Under the pieces are notes generated by a model. It ran no database searches. It was not told the DNA's origin and worked only from the letters and a program-made list of their open reading frames with translations. Below are positions 1 to 11,622 of a stretch of DNA of 64,000 bases, piece after piece (position 1 is the first letter of the stretch; every line of letters starts with the position of its first letter). Source of the stretch: Streptomyces sp. 71268. GTDB taxonomy: Bacteria > Actinomycetota > Actinomycetes > Streptomycetales > Streptomycetaceae. Location of the stretch: positions 3,317,001 to 3,381,000 of the forward strand of contig NZ_CP114200.1 of assembly GCF_029392895.1 (NCBI RefSeq). The letters run 5' to 3'. A program made the translations under genes and the position numbers.

Positions 1-2290
<2,290 letters not shown>

Positions 2291-2769
2291 TGTGCCTGCC
2301 ACCTCCCCGTGGGGGCCGGAAATGTACGACCCCTTGCAGCGTCTCACCGACATAGCCCACCGGCGGTACGCAACCCGCATTCTCTCTGGCGAAGGCGTCG
2401 GGTGCGAACCCGGGGGCAATTCGCCGTGTCCCGGGCGGATCGGTGACGATCTCTCCCATGGGGGCGGCCCCGCGCGGGCCCGTACGGGAAGTGGAGGGGC
2501 TACCTCCGCGCGCGGCGGGCGCCGGCGCGCACCCCGCGCCCGCGCGGGCCCTGCGCCCGCGCGGGCGCTCACGCGCGGCGACGGACGGCGGGGCGGGGCG
2601 GCGGCCGGCGCGGGGAACGGGAGGGAGCCGGGGGGGGCCGGGGCGCGGCCGGAGGTGTCGGGGTGCGGCCGGGGTGTCGGGGTGCGGCCGGGGTAGGGCC
2701 CGGCCCGCCGGGTTCCGCGGGGGATGGAAGCGGCGGGCCGGGGGTCTAGGGGGCAGGCGCCGGTCGGGG
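2291..2769. other. Intergenic gap with short GC-rich tandem repeat
   Basis: Promoter side of the kinase gene followed by a very GC-rich stretch. A 19-base unit (GGTGTCGGGGTGCGGCCGG) occurs twice in tandem at 2654-2691. No credible gene on either strand; the open frames here are arginine/glycine-rich artefacts of GC content. Confidence 0.6.
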
Positions 2770-3429
2770 TCAGGCGCCGGTCGTGGAGCCGGGCCGGACG
2801 ACCATGAGGACCACGACGACGGCCCAGGTCAGCGAGAACAGACCGGTCACCATGCCCAGCTTGGGCAGCCGGGCGGCCATGGCGCGCATCGCGCCCGCGT
2901 CGCGCTCCTCGTCGTCGAGCAGGGTCACGACGGCGTCCTGGTAACCGAGTACGGCGATGCCCAGCAGGATCGCGGCGACGACGGTCAGCACCATCGAGGC
3001 GATCAGCCAGGCATCTCCCATCACACCCATCTGCTGCGCGGTGAACAGGCCGAAGGCCGGCACGGCCACGCTGAGCACCGCGTAGACCCTGCTGATGCGG
3101 TGCAGCAGCATCACCGAGGCGATGGAGCGCACGGTGTCGGCGGTGCTCGCGGCCCCCGCCTCGGCGCCGCCGGCCGGGCTCTCGGCGGTCCTGGCCGCCA
3201 CCGCCGCCTCCCGGCCGCCCTCGCCCGTCGCGGCCACCTCGCCGACGGCGCTCTCGCCCGTGGCACCGGCCTGACCGGCGGCGTCCCCGACCGCCGGCGC
3301 CGCGCCCGGGGCGCCGGCGGGCAGCAGGGCCTGCCGGGCGAAGCGGGGGAACAGGCTGGCCGCCACCGTGACGGGGCCGATGAACATCACGGCCACCAGC
3401 ACGTGGATGCTGAGCAGGAGCTTGGTCAT
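2770..3429 (-). CDS. Integral membrane protein, DUF2269-like
   Basis: A 219-residue membrane protein. It opens with [18 protein letters not shown], typical of DUF2269-type proteins. A Gly/Ala/Glu-rich hydrophilic loop of about 60 residues follows, then three more hydrophobic segments; the last ends in a VVVLMVV helix near the C-terminus. The chosen ATG is preceded by GGGAGGG; an upstream in-frame start would add 12 Arg/Pro-rich residues without a ribosome site. It is divergently transcribed from a MarR regulator, and a palindrome lies between them, so MarR control is likely. Biochemical function unknown; the family name rests on the N-terminal pattern only. Confidence 0.75.
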   Translation of the reverse strand: MTKLLLSIHVLVAVMFIGPVTVAASLFPRFARQALLPAGAPGAAPAVGDAAGQAGATGESAVGEVAATGEGGREAAVAARTAESPAGGAEAGAASTADTVRSIASVMLLHRISRVYAVLSVAVPAFGLFTAQQMGVMGDAWLIASMVLTVVAAILLGIAVLGYQDAVVTLLDDEERDAGAMRAMAARLPKLGMVTGLFSLTWAVVVVLMVVRPGSTTGA

Positions 3430-3471
3430 GGCACGCCCTCCCGGCGGCGCCCGACGCGGCGCCAACCCCTT

Positions 3472-3490
3472 GTTTCAGTCTGCCTTAAAC
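3472..3490. promoter_or_regulatory. Candidate MarR operator palindrome
   Basis: GTTTCAGTCTGCCTTAAAC is an imperfect 19-base inverted repeat with perfect GTTT/AAAC ends and 13 of 19 positions symmetric. It sits between the divergent membrane-protein and MarR genes, which is the usual place for a MarR dimer to repress both. Inferred from position and symmetry only. Confidence 0.45.
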
Positions 3491-3595
3491 TCACATCGAG
3501 GCTAGCATTCGCGCCGCTGACCGATGACGGGCCGCCCCCCTTGGAGGCCGGCCGACGAGTGGCCGCCCGGCACGGGCGGCGGAGGGCGGGAGTAC

Positions 3596-4177
3596 GTGAG
3601 GCAGAGCCCGGTCGAGCATCCGCGCACGCCACCGGCGCCGGGACCGGGAACCGCGCCGGGACCGGAGGCGGGGCCGGCGCTGGGGCCGACGGCGATGACG
3701 CCGCGTACGGGCATGCTGCTGCTCACCGCGGGGCGGCTGATGCGCGAGGAGATCGACAGCGCGCTGGGCGCGCGCGGGCTCTCGTTGCGGCACGTGAGCG
3801 CGCTCGGCCACCTCTCGCGCGAGCCCGGCCTGTCCTACAGCGCGCTCGCCCGCCGGGCCGGGGTCACCGCGCAGAGCATGCAGGCCACGGTGCGGCAGTT
3901 GGAGAAGGCGGGCGCGGTGGCCCGCGAGTCGCCGGCCGGCCGGGGCCGCACCGCCGAGTTGCGCGTCACCGCCCGTGGCCGGGAACTGCTCGGCGAACTC
4001 GACGGGGTGGTGCGGGCGGCGGAGGAACCGCTGCTCGCCGGCCTGTCGGAGGAGCAGCACGCGGCGTTGGCGGGCGGCCTGCGGCAGGTCCTGGCCAACG
4101 GCTGGCGGGCCCGGCACGGCGACGAGTCGCCGCCCGTCCAGCCCCCGCCACCCCTGGCGCCCGCCCGTAACTCCTGA
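3596..4177 (+). CDS. MarR-family transcriptional regulator
   Basis: Winged helix-turn-helix regulator. A Pro/Gly-rich N-terminal tail precedes a MarR core that begins at about residue 34 (MTPRTGMLLLTAG). The core contains the recognition helix region LARRAGVTAQSMQATVRQLEKAGAV and the wing ESPAGRGRTAELRVT. MarR proteins bind palindromes as dimers and usually repress a neighbouring gene until a phenolic or other small ligand binds. The GTG chosen has GGAGGG nine bases upstream; ATG codons at 3524 (no ribosome site) and 3695 (weak site) are alternatives. The likely target is the divergent membrane-protein gene. Ligand unknown. Confidence 0.85.
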   Translation: MRQSPVEHPRTPPAPGPGTAPGPEAGPALGPTAMTPRTGMLLLTAGRLMREEIDSALGARGLSLRHVSALGHLSREPGLSYSALARRAGVTAQSMQATVRQLEKAGAVARESPAGRGRTAELRVTARGRELLGELDGVVRAAEEPLLAGLSEEQHAALAGGLRQVLANGWRARHGDESPPVQPPPPLAPARNS

Positions 4178-4251
4178 CGCCCCTGACGCCCACCCCGTAA
4201 TCCCTGACACCCCACGGCGCCCCGCCCACCTCCGCACCCCCGGACGACGGC

Positions 4252-4283
4252 GGGCGGGCCCGACCGGCGGGTCGGGCCCGCCC
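4252..4283. terminator. Bidirectional hairpin terminator
   Basis: Perfect 14-base inverted repeat GGGCGGGCCCGACC / GGTCGGGCCCGCCC with a 4-base loop, lying between the convergent MarR and methyltransferase stops. No U-tract, as is common in Streptomyces. Confidence 0.75.
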
Positions 4284-4318
4284 ACGTGGTGCGGGGTGCC
4301 CCGCTGGCGGGGTGCGGG

Positions 4319-5116
4319 TCAGGCGGCGCGCCGCCCGCGGGTGGAGACCAGCGGCCACGAGGTGACGGCCACGGCCGGGTCGGCCAACAGCTCGCCCATC
4401 CGGTCGAGTTCGGCCTCCGTGGCGCCGGCGGCCAGCAGCCGGTCGCGCAGTTGCGCGGTGTTGTGGGCCATCAGCCGCGCGCCGGCGCCGCCGCCCGACC
4501 AGCTCTCGGCGTGCACCCGGGTGTGCACGTCGGTGAGCCCGACGCCGGCCAGCGCGGCGTGCACCGCGTTGCCCCAGGCCGGGTCGGCACCGCTGGCCAC
4601 CAGGAGTCGCTGGGTGAGGTCCACGACCCGGTCGATGACGCTCGCGTCCGCCGCGCTCGGCACGGTCAGCGGGCGCTGGAGCGAGGTCGCGTCGAACTCC
4701 TCGATCAGGAGCCAGCCGCCCGGCGCGAGCGCCTCGACCAGCGTGGCCAGGATCTCCCGGCGCTCGGGCAGGTGACCGAGGACCAGGCGGGCGTGGATCA
4801 GGTCGTACCGGTCGGCGGAGGGCAGCGGCCCGCGCACGTCGTGCTGGCGCGTCTCCAACCCGGCCGCCGGGGTGGTCAGCGCCGGCTCGATGTCGGTGGC
4901 CAGCACGCTGCCACCGCCGGGCCGCACCAGGTCGGCCAGGTGGTGGGCGATGGAGCCGCCACCCGCGCCCACCTCCCAGCAGCGGGCGCCCGCCGGGAGG
5001 TCGAGTTCGGCGAGGCGGGCGATGGTGATCGGGTCGTACGCGGCCTCCAGCGCCCCCAGCCGCGACGGCGCCTGCGCGGCCTGGTTGTCGAACGCGTAAT
5101 CAGTGGTGACGGGCAT
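4319..5116 (-). CDS. Class I SAM-dependent methyltransferase
   Basis: A 265-residue Rossmann methyltransferase. Motif I is WEVGAGGGS at about residues 48-56, followed by an acidic residue in ATDIEP and a post-motif region YDLIHARLVLGHLPER typical of small-molecule methyltransferases. The chosen ATG has GGAAGG seven bases upstream; an upstream in-frame start lacks one. It lies about 75 bases downstream of the oxygenase-like remnant and on the same strand as the isonitrile synthase, so it may be co-transcribed and could methylate an isonitrile-derived product. That is inference: the general fold is clear, the substrate is not. Confidence 0.85.
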   Translation of the reverse strand: MPVTTDYAFDNQAAQAPSRLGALEAAYDPITIARLAELDLPAGARCWEVGAGGGSIAHHLADLVRPGGGSVLATDIEPALTTPAAGLETRQHDVRGPLPSADRYDLIHARLVLGHLPERREILATLVEALAPGGWLLIEEFDATSLQRPLTVPSAADASVIDRVVDLTQRLLVASGADPAWGNAVHAALAGVGLTDVHTRVHAESWSGGGAGARLMAHNTAQLRDRLLAAGATEAELDRMGELLADPAVAVTSWPLVSTRGRRAA

Positions 5117-5190
5117 CGGGACCTTCCAGCGGTACGGGACCAGGCGGCGGTACGGGGCGGGCGCCACGGCGGGGCGCCGGCGGCGGGCGG

Positions 5191-5283
5191 TCAGAGGATC
5201 TGGACGCGCCGAGGTCCCCAGCGGCGGGCGCCGTCGGCGAACTCCTCCCTGGACAGGCCGGCGAAGCCGCGCGGCACCGTCAC
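5191..5283 (-). pseudogene. Probable remnant of a PvcB/TauD-like oxygenase gene
   Basis: A 30-codon GTG-started frame overlaps the stop of the isonitrile synthase (GTGA). Its peptide, VTVPRGFAGLSREEFADGAR and then RWGPRRVQIL, resembles the 'RGF..L..EEF...arrWG' stretch near the N-terminus of TauD/PvcB-type Fe(II)/2-oxoglutarate oxygenases. Those enzymes are the usual partner of PvcA-type synthases. The frame ends in TGA, and no further oxygenase-like sequence was seen in any frame before the methyltransferase. I read it as the 5' stub of a deleted oxygenase gene, but it is short and the match is by eye. It could also be a small unrelated peptide. Confidence 0.38.
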
Positions 5284-6248
5284 GACATGACCTCCTGGAG
5301 GGTCAGGTGGGGCGCGACGAAGTGGCTGGGCCGGTTGCCGCGCCACACCAGCGACGCCTTGAGTTCCTCGGCGTGGGCGCGCTTCGTCAGGAACATCCCG
5401 TCACCGGTCTCCAGGGCCACCCCGTGCCACGGGGTCAGCCAGCGGTCCCGGGTGCGGACCAGGTGGAATCCGATCTTCTCGGAGTGCACCGGCTGCGGGT
5501 GGATCGAGAGGCGCAGCGCGTCCGGGTACGTCTCGGCGACCAGGCGGCTCCAGGCGTTGGAGCGCCGGATCACCTCCCAGGCGATCGGCTTGGCCTCCTC
5601 GCGGACCTTGGAGCGGCTCTTGCCCTCGCTCACCGCGATGCGGTCCTCGAACATGAAGCGGTGGATGCCGTTGAACATCCCGCGCACCTGCTCGTCCTGC
5701 GTGGCGCGGTGCTTGAGGCTCTCCAGCGACTCGGCGTACTTGCCCATGAGTTCGTCGCGAATCACGTCGTAATCGGTGCTGTGGTAAGCGTCGGCCAGCG
5801 CGTAGAAGCCGATCGACGAGCCGTTGAAGGAGCGCACCATCGCCTCCAGCTCGGACCGGTAGCTGGTGGCGTCCTCGTCGGTGACCCCGACGACGTCGGC
5901 GAAGACGTGGCCGTCGGAGCAGATCGTGACCCGGGCGCCCGGAGCGTGGTAATGCGACAGGTGATCACAGAAGGACTGGAGGAATTCCAGGGCCAGGCGC
6001 TCACCCATGTCGGGCAGCGCGCCCAGCGTCTTCTGCCCGTTGGGCGACTTGGCGGGGAAGGCCGGAATGACGAAGTGCAGAGGTTCGCCCGCGTCGAGGA
6101 ACTTCTGCACCTTCTTCTCGTGCGGGGCGCGGCACGCGTCGCACGGCTTTTCCGCGCAGCCCCCGTCGGGGCCGGCTATCAACCGCCGGAAACGGAAGAC
6201 GTGGTTGAGGATCTCGGTGCTGGTCGCCTGCTGCTTGACCTGCGTCAC
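5280..6248 (-). CDS. PvcA/DIT1-family isonitrile (isocyanide) synthase
   Basis: A 322-residue protein with the signature features of the Dit1/PvcA family. The block LHFVIPAFPAKSPNGQKTLG is at about residues 58-77, ALPDMGERLAL follows, and the hallmark ICSDGHVFADVVGVTDED comes just after residue 105. A C-terminal block reads DRWLTPWHGVALETG. Family members convert an amino acid, typically Tyr or Trp, plus ribulose-5-phosphate into an isonitrile. An additional CAEKPCDACRAPHEKK segment at about residues 30-45 has three cysteines. The start is GTG with GGAG seven bases upstream. The partner oxygenase normally encoded next door seems reduced to a stub, and a methyltransferase follows. The family call is strong; the amino-acid substrate is not readable from sequence. 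Confidence 0.9.
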   Translation of the reverse strand: MTQVKQQATSTEILNHVFRFRRLIAGPDGGCAEKPCDACRAPHEKKVQKFLDAGEPLHFVIPAFPAKSPNGQKTLGALPDMGERLALEFLQSFCDHLSHYHAPGARVTICSDGHVFADVVGVTDEDATSYRSELEAMVRSFNGSSIGFYALADAYHSTDYDVIRDELMGKYAESLESLKHRATQDEQVRGMFNGIHRFMFEDRIAVSEGKSRSKVREEAKPIAWEVIRRSNAWSRLVAETYPDALRLSIHPQPVHSEKIGFHLVRTRDRWLTPWHGVALETGDGMFLTKRAHAEELKASLVWRGNRPSHFVAPHLTLQEVMS

Positions 6249-7157
6249 CGCACTCTCCTGCCTATTTATAAAGGGGTAAATGGGAGTGACTCATCCGGCC
6301 TCGTACGAGACCGGTGCGCCTGTCCGACGCCCGGGAGTCGACGCGCGTGGTGGCGCCGGACCGGGTGGTGCGGACCTTGTTGCTCGACTACTCCAACCCG
6401 AAAGCCCCGGGGCGCCCATAGAGCCTGCGCGAACCCGGGAATCGCGGATCGTGAACTGGTGCGAACGGTGAAAGAACTGACCAGGAACGGGACTTCGAAA
6501 GCGGACGTGCCGGGAACGGCCGCTTCCAGTCCGCATGTGACGGCGTGACATATCGGTACGGGCCACCGACCGGGCGGGGCGGCGCCCTGCCGGGACGGCG
6601 GCGGCCGCGCGGCCCGGGCGGGCGCGGCGGGGCGGCCGAACGCGTGCGACACCGCGACACGGTGAGCCGCGAGCGCCCGCGCACGGCGGCGCGCCGCCGG
6701 TCGCCGCGACCGACGCCCGCGCTCGGCATCGATGTCAGTACCGAACGGTCCATCGACCCCACCGTGCCCGACATCACCGCCGACCCGCGCCACGGGGGAC
6801 CGTCTCAGCGCCACACCCCCCGTCGGTGGCGCGTTCCGGCGCGCGGCGTACCCGGCCCCGAGGTGACGCGCGTCGTGGGGCGTCGGCGCATCCGGTCGAG
6901 TTCAGTAAACGCCTACGAAAGCCGCGAACGGTACCCCGTCGATAGCCACTCGACGCGTCAGAGCGCGCATTCGGCTCTCCCTCCCCAATTTCCCCCTGCG
7001 CGACCGGTCGCCGCGTCAAGACGCACGCACCGCCACCGCGTTCCCGCCATCGGCTCGGGACCGACGTGGGGGGTGGCCGCCGGGCCGGACCCGGGCGGCA
7101 GGTCGCTCTGCCACGCCTACTGTGTACGCCAAATCGAGATCACCGCTATTGCCTCTT
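6249..7157. other. Long non-coding gap upstream of the isonitrile synthase
   Basis: About 900 bases without a convincing gene. The 5' leader of the isonitrile synthase contains an AT-rich TTTATAAATAGG just upstream of its ribosome site, a plausible promoter or leader element. The remaining open frames are arginine-rich and do not look coding, apart from one weak 35-codon plus-strand frame at 6314-6421. Confidence 0.55.
6314..6421 (+). CDS. Possible small ORF, 35 residues, unknown
   Basis: GTG-started frame ending in TAG. Its C-terminal half (VVRTLLLDYSNPKAPGRP) reads more like protein than the surrounding frames. The ribosome site is weak (ACGAGA) and I recognise no family. It could be a degraded 3' end of a lost gene or chance. 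It lies in the otherwise empty gap upstream of, and divergent from, the isonitrile synthase. Confidence 0.2.
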   Translation: MRLSDARESTRVVAPDRVVRTLLLDYSNPKAPGRP

Positions 7158-7229
7158 GCGGCATAGCCGTTGTGGCTATGCCGCAACGGCTATGCCCAAC
7201 CAGGCATGATCCAAACGAGCTATGCCGCT
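7158..7229. repeat. Cluster of GCGGCATAGCC inverted and direct copies
   Basis: A perfect 11-base inverted repeat, GCGGCATAGCC - 5-base loop - GGCTATGCCGC, occupies 7158-7184. It is followed by another GGCTATGCC at 7188-7196 and by GCTATGCCGC at 7218-7227, which runs through the stop codon of the LuxR-type gene. It could be a terminator for that gene or a set of regulator-binding half-sites. Confidence 0.6.
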
Positions 7230-7507
7230 TCCACTGTCAGCGCATTACGGTGGTTGTAGACCATCAACGCGGCCTCGACGCGTGAGCGAGCCCCCAGCTT
7301 GCGCGTCAGGCTGGTCACATGGGCCCGCACCGTGCGTTCGGCGATGTTGAGCTGGCGAGCAAGCGAACGATTGGATTCCCCGTCGGCCAGTAACAGCAGG
7401 ACCTCCACCTCCCGCTTGGTCAACAGTGAGAAGTCGGGAGTCGAGCGCCCCGGCCTCCCGTGCCGTCCCCATTCACCCGTGCTGATCGATTGCCCCCGTG
7501 AGTGCAC
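7220..7507 (-). CDS. Small LuxR-type HTH regulator with a TTA codon
   Basis: A 95-residue protein that is little more than a LuxR/NarL C-terminal DNA-binding domain. It shows LLTKREVEVLLLLADGESNR, then SLARQLNIAERTVRAHVTS with the recognition helix, then LTRKLGARSRVEAAL. There is no receiver or ligand domain. The start is GTG with GGGGAGG close upstream. Codon TTA at 7393-7391 encodes one leucine in the LLLL run. In Streptomyces TTA codons need the bldA tRNA, which is typical of pathway-specific regulators of secondary metabolism. It sits upstream of and in the same orientation as the isonitrile synthase, about 970 bases away, so it may control that locus. Target is inference. Confidence 0.8.
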   Translation of the reverse strand: MHSRGQSISTGEWGRHGRPGRSTPDFSLLTKREVEVLLLLADGESNRSLARQLNIAERTVRAHVTSLTRKLGARSRVEAALMVYNHRNALTVEAA

Positions 7508-7788
7508 GTGGCCTCCCCTAAGACCTAACCAAACCGGGTCAACTACTCGTACCCCCCATGAGAACAGAGGTTCCTCTCACCGAGGCGGGCCAGCGGGCGA
7601 TGAGTGACCCAAGCCACCCGCCATGCCCACCCTTTGAGGGGAGATACCTCATCAAAGTGGCGTAGTCCAGGATGAGTAGTGCGCCTGTGTCGTTGCCCAC
7701 CGCCACCACCCCGATGCGACGCGCCACCCGCACGCGGCGACCAACCCCGCGGGCTCCGCTCACCGAGCCCGGACGTGCGGGCGTGGTT

Positions 7789-8604
7789 TCAGGCGGGCGG
7801 GCCCTCCGGGTGGGGGGCGTCGCCGCGGGTCCTGGTGTCGATGACGGCGAAGCTCGCGCCCTGGTTGTCGACGACCACCGCGGAGCGCCCGTGCGGCGTG
7901 GTCACCGGGTCGATGGCGACCCGGCCGCCGAGCCGCCCGGTGGCGGCCACCGCCGCGTCACAGTCCTCGACCACGAAGTAGGTCAGGAAGTGGGCCGGCA
8001 TCTCCTCCGGATAGCCGCTGCTGATCAGGCCCCGGCCGCTCACCGCGTGCCGCGCCCCCGCCGGCCGGCCCCGTGGGACCCAGCGCACGAAGTCGGGCCG
8101 CCCCGCCTCGTCGTCCACCTCGGCGCGCAGGCCGAACACCTCTTCGTAGAAGGCGTCGACGCGCTCCGGCGCGCGCGTGTAGACCTCCGCCCAGCCGTAC
8201 GAGCCCGGCTGCCCCTGCTCCTCGAAGCCCGCGTGGCTGCCGGCCTGCCACAGGTTGAAGACCGCGCCGCCGGGGTCGGCGAGCACCGCCATCGTGCCGA
8301 AGTCGCCCACCCGCACCGGGTCCATGATGACCGTGCCGCCCGCGGCGCGGGCCCTGCCCGCCGTCCCGACGGCGTCGGCGGTGGCCAGGTAGACGTTCCA
8401 CACGGTGGGCATCCGCCCGTCGGGCTTGGCCACCAGGGCGGCGACGTTCCTGCCGTCGTGGAACGCCTGCGTGTACGAACCGTAGTCGGGCGCGGCGGGC
8501 CCGAAGGTCCAGCCGAGCAGCTCACCGTAGAAGCGCTTGCCCGCCGCGACGTCGGGCAGCGCCACGTCCACCCAGCAGGGCACACCTTCCGGGAATACGG
8601 CCAT
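7789..8604 (-). CDS. VOC (glyoxalase/bleomycin-resistance fold) protein, two-domain
   Basis: A 271-residue protein with two tandem vicinal-oxygen-chelate modules. Module 1 (about residues 8-122) has PCWVDVALPDVAAGKRFYGE and ends in VLADPGGAVFNLWQ. Module 2 (about 134-255) has YGWAEVYTRAPERVDAFYEE and ends in VVDNQGASFAVID. Such proteins act as small-molecule dioxygenases, isomerases, lyases or drug-binding proteins, and the exact reaction is unknown here. The ATG at MAVFPEG has GGGAGGA ten bases upstream; a longer start adds 19 residues without support. Single gene with no obvious operon partner. Confidence 0.82.
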   Translation of the reverse strand: MAVFPEGVPCWVDVALPDVAAGKRFYGELLGWTFGPAAPDYGSYTQAFHDGRNVAALVAKPDGRMPTVWNVYLATADAVGTAGRARAAGGTVIMDPVRVGDFGTMAVLADPGGAVFNLWQAGSHAGFEEQGQPGSYGWAEVYTRAPERVDAFYEEVFGLRAEVDDEAGRPDFVRWVPRGRPAGARHAVSGRGLISSGYPEEMPAHFLTYFVVEDCDAAVAATGRLGGRVAIDPVTTPHGRSAVVVDNQGASFAVIDTRTRGDAPHPEGPPA

Positions 8605-9027
8605 GGCTCGGTGTCCTCCCGTACAGAGTGATCGACACTCGGCAAGTGCCTTATCGGCCACGCTAACGGCGCAGCGCCCATCCCGCCCGCCCCGCGACGC
8701 GGACCGGTGAAGGAGACTCCTCTACGGCAGGGAGGCGAGCGGGGTCCGGGCGGCGTGCGTACGGAGGGCGAACAGCAGGCGAAGGAGCGTCGCACACACC
8801 GTCTCCACAAGCCGGGCACGAGTTATCCACCGACGTTATCCACAGGCTGTTGATAACAGGAATCATCCGTCCGGCCGAATCCTCAGCGCACGGTAGACGG
8901 ACCACCCACCGACCGCCCCATAGCCGCTCCACCCCCTTTGAACTGGCCTTTCCTCGAACCGATCGGGCCGCACCCCATTTGCAGGCAGCCGGATCGCGCT
9001 CTGATCACCCCTCGGTAAGCTGACGGC
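8605..9027. other. Intergenic region with DnaA-box-like cluster and TetR promoter
   Basis: Divergent promoter region between the VOC gene and the TetR gene. Besides three DnaA-box-like 9-mers (listed separately), a plausible TetR promoter -10 (TAAGCT) lies shortly before its ATG. No gene seen. Confidence 0.55.
8823..8856. promoter_or_regulatory. Three clustered DnaA-box-like 9-mers
   Basis: TTATCCACC (8823-8831), TTATCCACA (8836-8844, the perfect E. coli-type box) and, on the other strand, TTATCAACA (8856-8848) lie within 34 bases. Streptomyces DnaA prefers TTGTCCACA but tolerates this form. This may be a DnaA titration or regulatory site; chance is not excluded. Confidence 0.45.
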
Positions 9028-9675
9028 ATGACAGGACAAGTTCGCACGGTTGACGGCCGAGTGGCCGGGCGCCGCGGACAGGCGACGCGGCAGAAGCTGC
9101 TCGACTGCCTCAGCGAGATGCTCAGTTCCTCGCCGTACAGAAACGTCAAGGTCATCGATGTCGCGCGCAAGGCAGGAACCTCACCCGCGACGTTCTACCA
9201 GTACTTTCCCGACGTCGAGGGCGCCGTCCTTGAGATCGCCGAGGAGACGGCACAGGAGGGCGCCGGCCTCACGGACCTCGTGGCGGGCCGCTCCTGGGCG
9301 GGGAAGTCGGGCTGGCAGTCGGCCGAGGAGCTTGTGGATGGCTTCCTCTCCTTCTGGCGCAAAAACGATGCCATCCTGCGGGTCGTGGACCTGGGTGCCG
9401 CCGAGGGCGACAAGCGGTTCTACAAGATCCGCACGAAGCTCATCAACGCCGTCACCAGTTCCCTGGCCGACTCCGTCAAGGAGCTCCAGGCCAAGGGCAA
9501 GGTGGACAAGGACGTGAGCCCCGCGGCCGTGGCCGGCTCGCTGGTGGCGATGCTCGCCGCCGTCGCCGCACACCAGAAGGGCTTCCAGAGTTCGGGCGTC
9601 AAGCAGGGCGAGCTGAAGACCAACCTGGCCCTCCTGGTCCACTTGGGCGTCACGGGCCGCAAGCCGACCAAGTAG
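9028..9675 (+). CDS. TetR/AcrR-family transcriptional regulator
   Basis: A 215-residue regulator. The N-terminal HTH spans about residues 15-62, with QATRQKLLDCLSEML and the recognition motif KAGTSPATFYQYFPDVEGAV, where TFYQYF is the classical TetR signature. The ligand-binding C-terminal half is helical, with WRKNDAILRVVDLGAAEGDK. ATG start. The protein is not in an operon; downstream is a long gap before a convergent protease. From memory the N-terminus resembles broadly conserved Streptomyces regulators of the AtrA type, but I could not test that, so no gene name is assigned. Ligand and targets unknown. Confidence 0.88.
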   Translation: MTGQVRTVDGRVAGRRGQATRQKLLDCLSEMLSSSPYRNVKVIDVARKAGTSPATFYQYFPDVEGAVLEIAEETAQEGAGLTDLVAGRSWAGKSGWQSAEELVDGFLSFWRKNDAILRVVDLGAAEGDKRFYKIRTKLINAVTSSLADSVKELQAKGKVDKDVSPAAVAGSLVAMLAAVAAHQKGFQSSGVKQGELKTNLALLVHLGVTGRKPTK

Positions 9676-10404
9676 CGGCCCAGCGGCCCGCCTCCCGGGC
9701 CCTCCCGGGCACCCTCGGCCCATCCCGGGCCCCGACCCGCCCCCAGCGCCGCCCGTCCACCAAGGGCGCCGCCCCTCCCCCACAGCGCGCCACCGCGCGC
9801 GCCCCGCGTCCGCGCGCCACCTACCGCGCGCCTCCCGACGGGCCACCACGACCCCGGGCACCCGACGCGCCATACGCACGCGGCTCCTGGAACGTCGCGC
9901 GCATCCATTCCCGGACTCGTCGGAATGACGGACCGTCTCGGCAGGGTGCGCTCAACCGGCGACCCAACTCCGACGGCACACACACGACTTTCCACCGCCC
10001 CGAGCCCGAATGCGGGCGACCGCCGTCCGCGCGACCAAGCCCGGTTATCCGCCCGCCCGTTCGTTGTTTCCGACGGTGCGATAGGTGGCACCGGAAGACA
10101 ACTCCCGACGCGGAAATAGGGGGCGCACACGGGCGGACAAGGGCGCGCTATTCGCAGCGGAAAACGCGCCGCTCGCGAGTTCGGCCCGCCAAGCGCCGCA
10201 TACCGCACGGAAATCCGGGCCGGACGCGGCGGACCGTCATCATGACGGCCACCACGCCCGACCCGGTCTCATCCGAAGCGGTCAACCGCGGTCGTCGTTC
10301 CCCTCGTCCGCCGCCCGACCCGCCCGGTGGCCGCTCCGGCCCGGGGCCGGCCCGACCCGGTGCGTGCCACGGGGCAGCGGGCGTACGGGGAACGTCTCAG
10401 TGGC
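9676..10404. other. Gap between convergent TetR and protease genes
   Basis: About 730 bases in which I see no gene, RNA or clear repeat. The first 60 bases are rich in CCCGGG runs that could form a weak terminator. The remainder is GC-rich with arginine-dominated open frames on both strands. Confidence 0.5.

Positions 10405-11622
<1,218 letters not shown>

Noticed and set aside
2654..2691. CRISPR or functional repeat array
   Set aside because: Only two copies of a 19-base GC-rich unit without spacers; probably replication slippage.
6545..7285. A 246-codon plus-strand frame in the gap upstream of the isonitrile synthase
   Set aside because: Arg/Pro/Ser-rich, no ribosome site, no domain, and it runs into the LuxR-type gene on the other strand.
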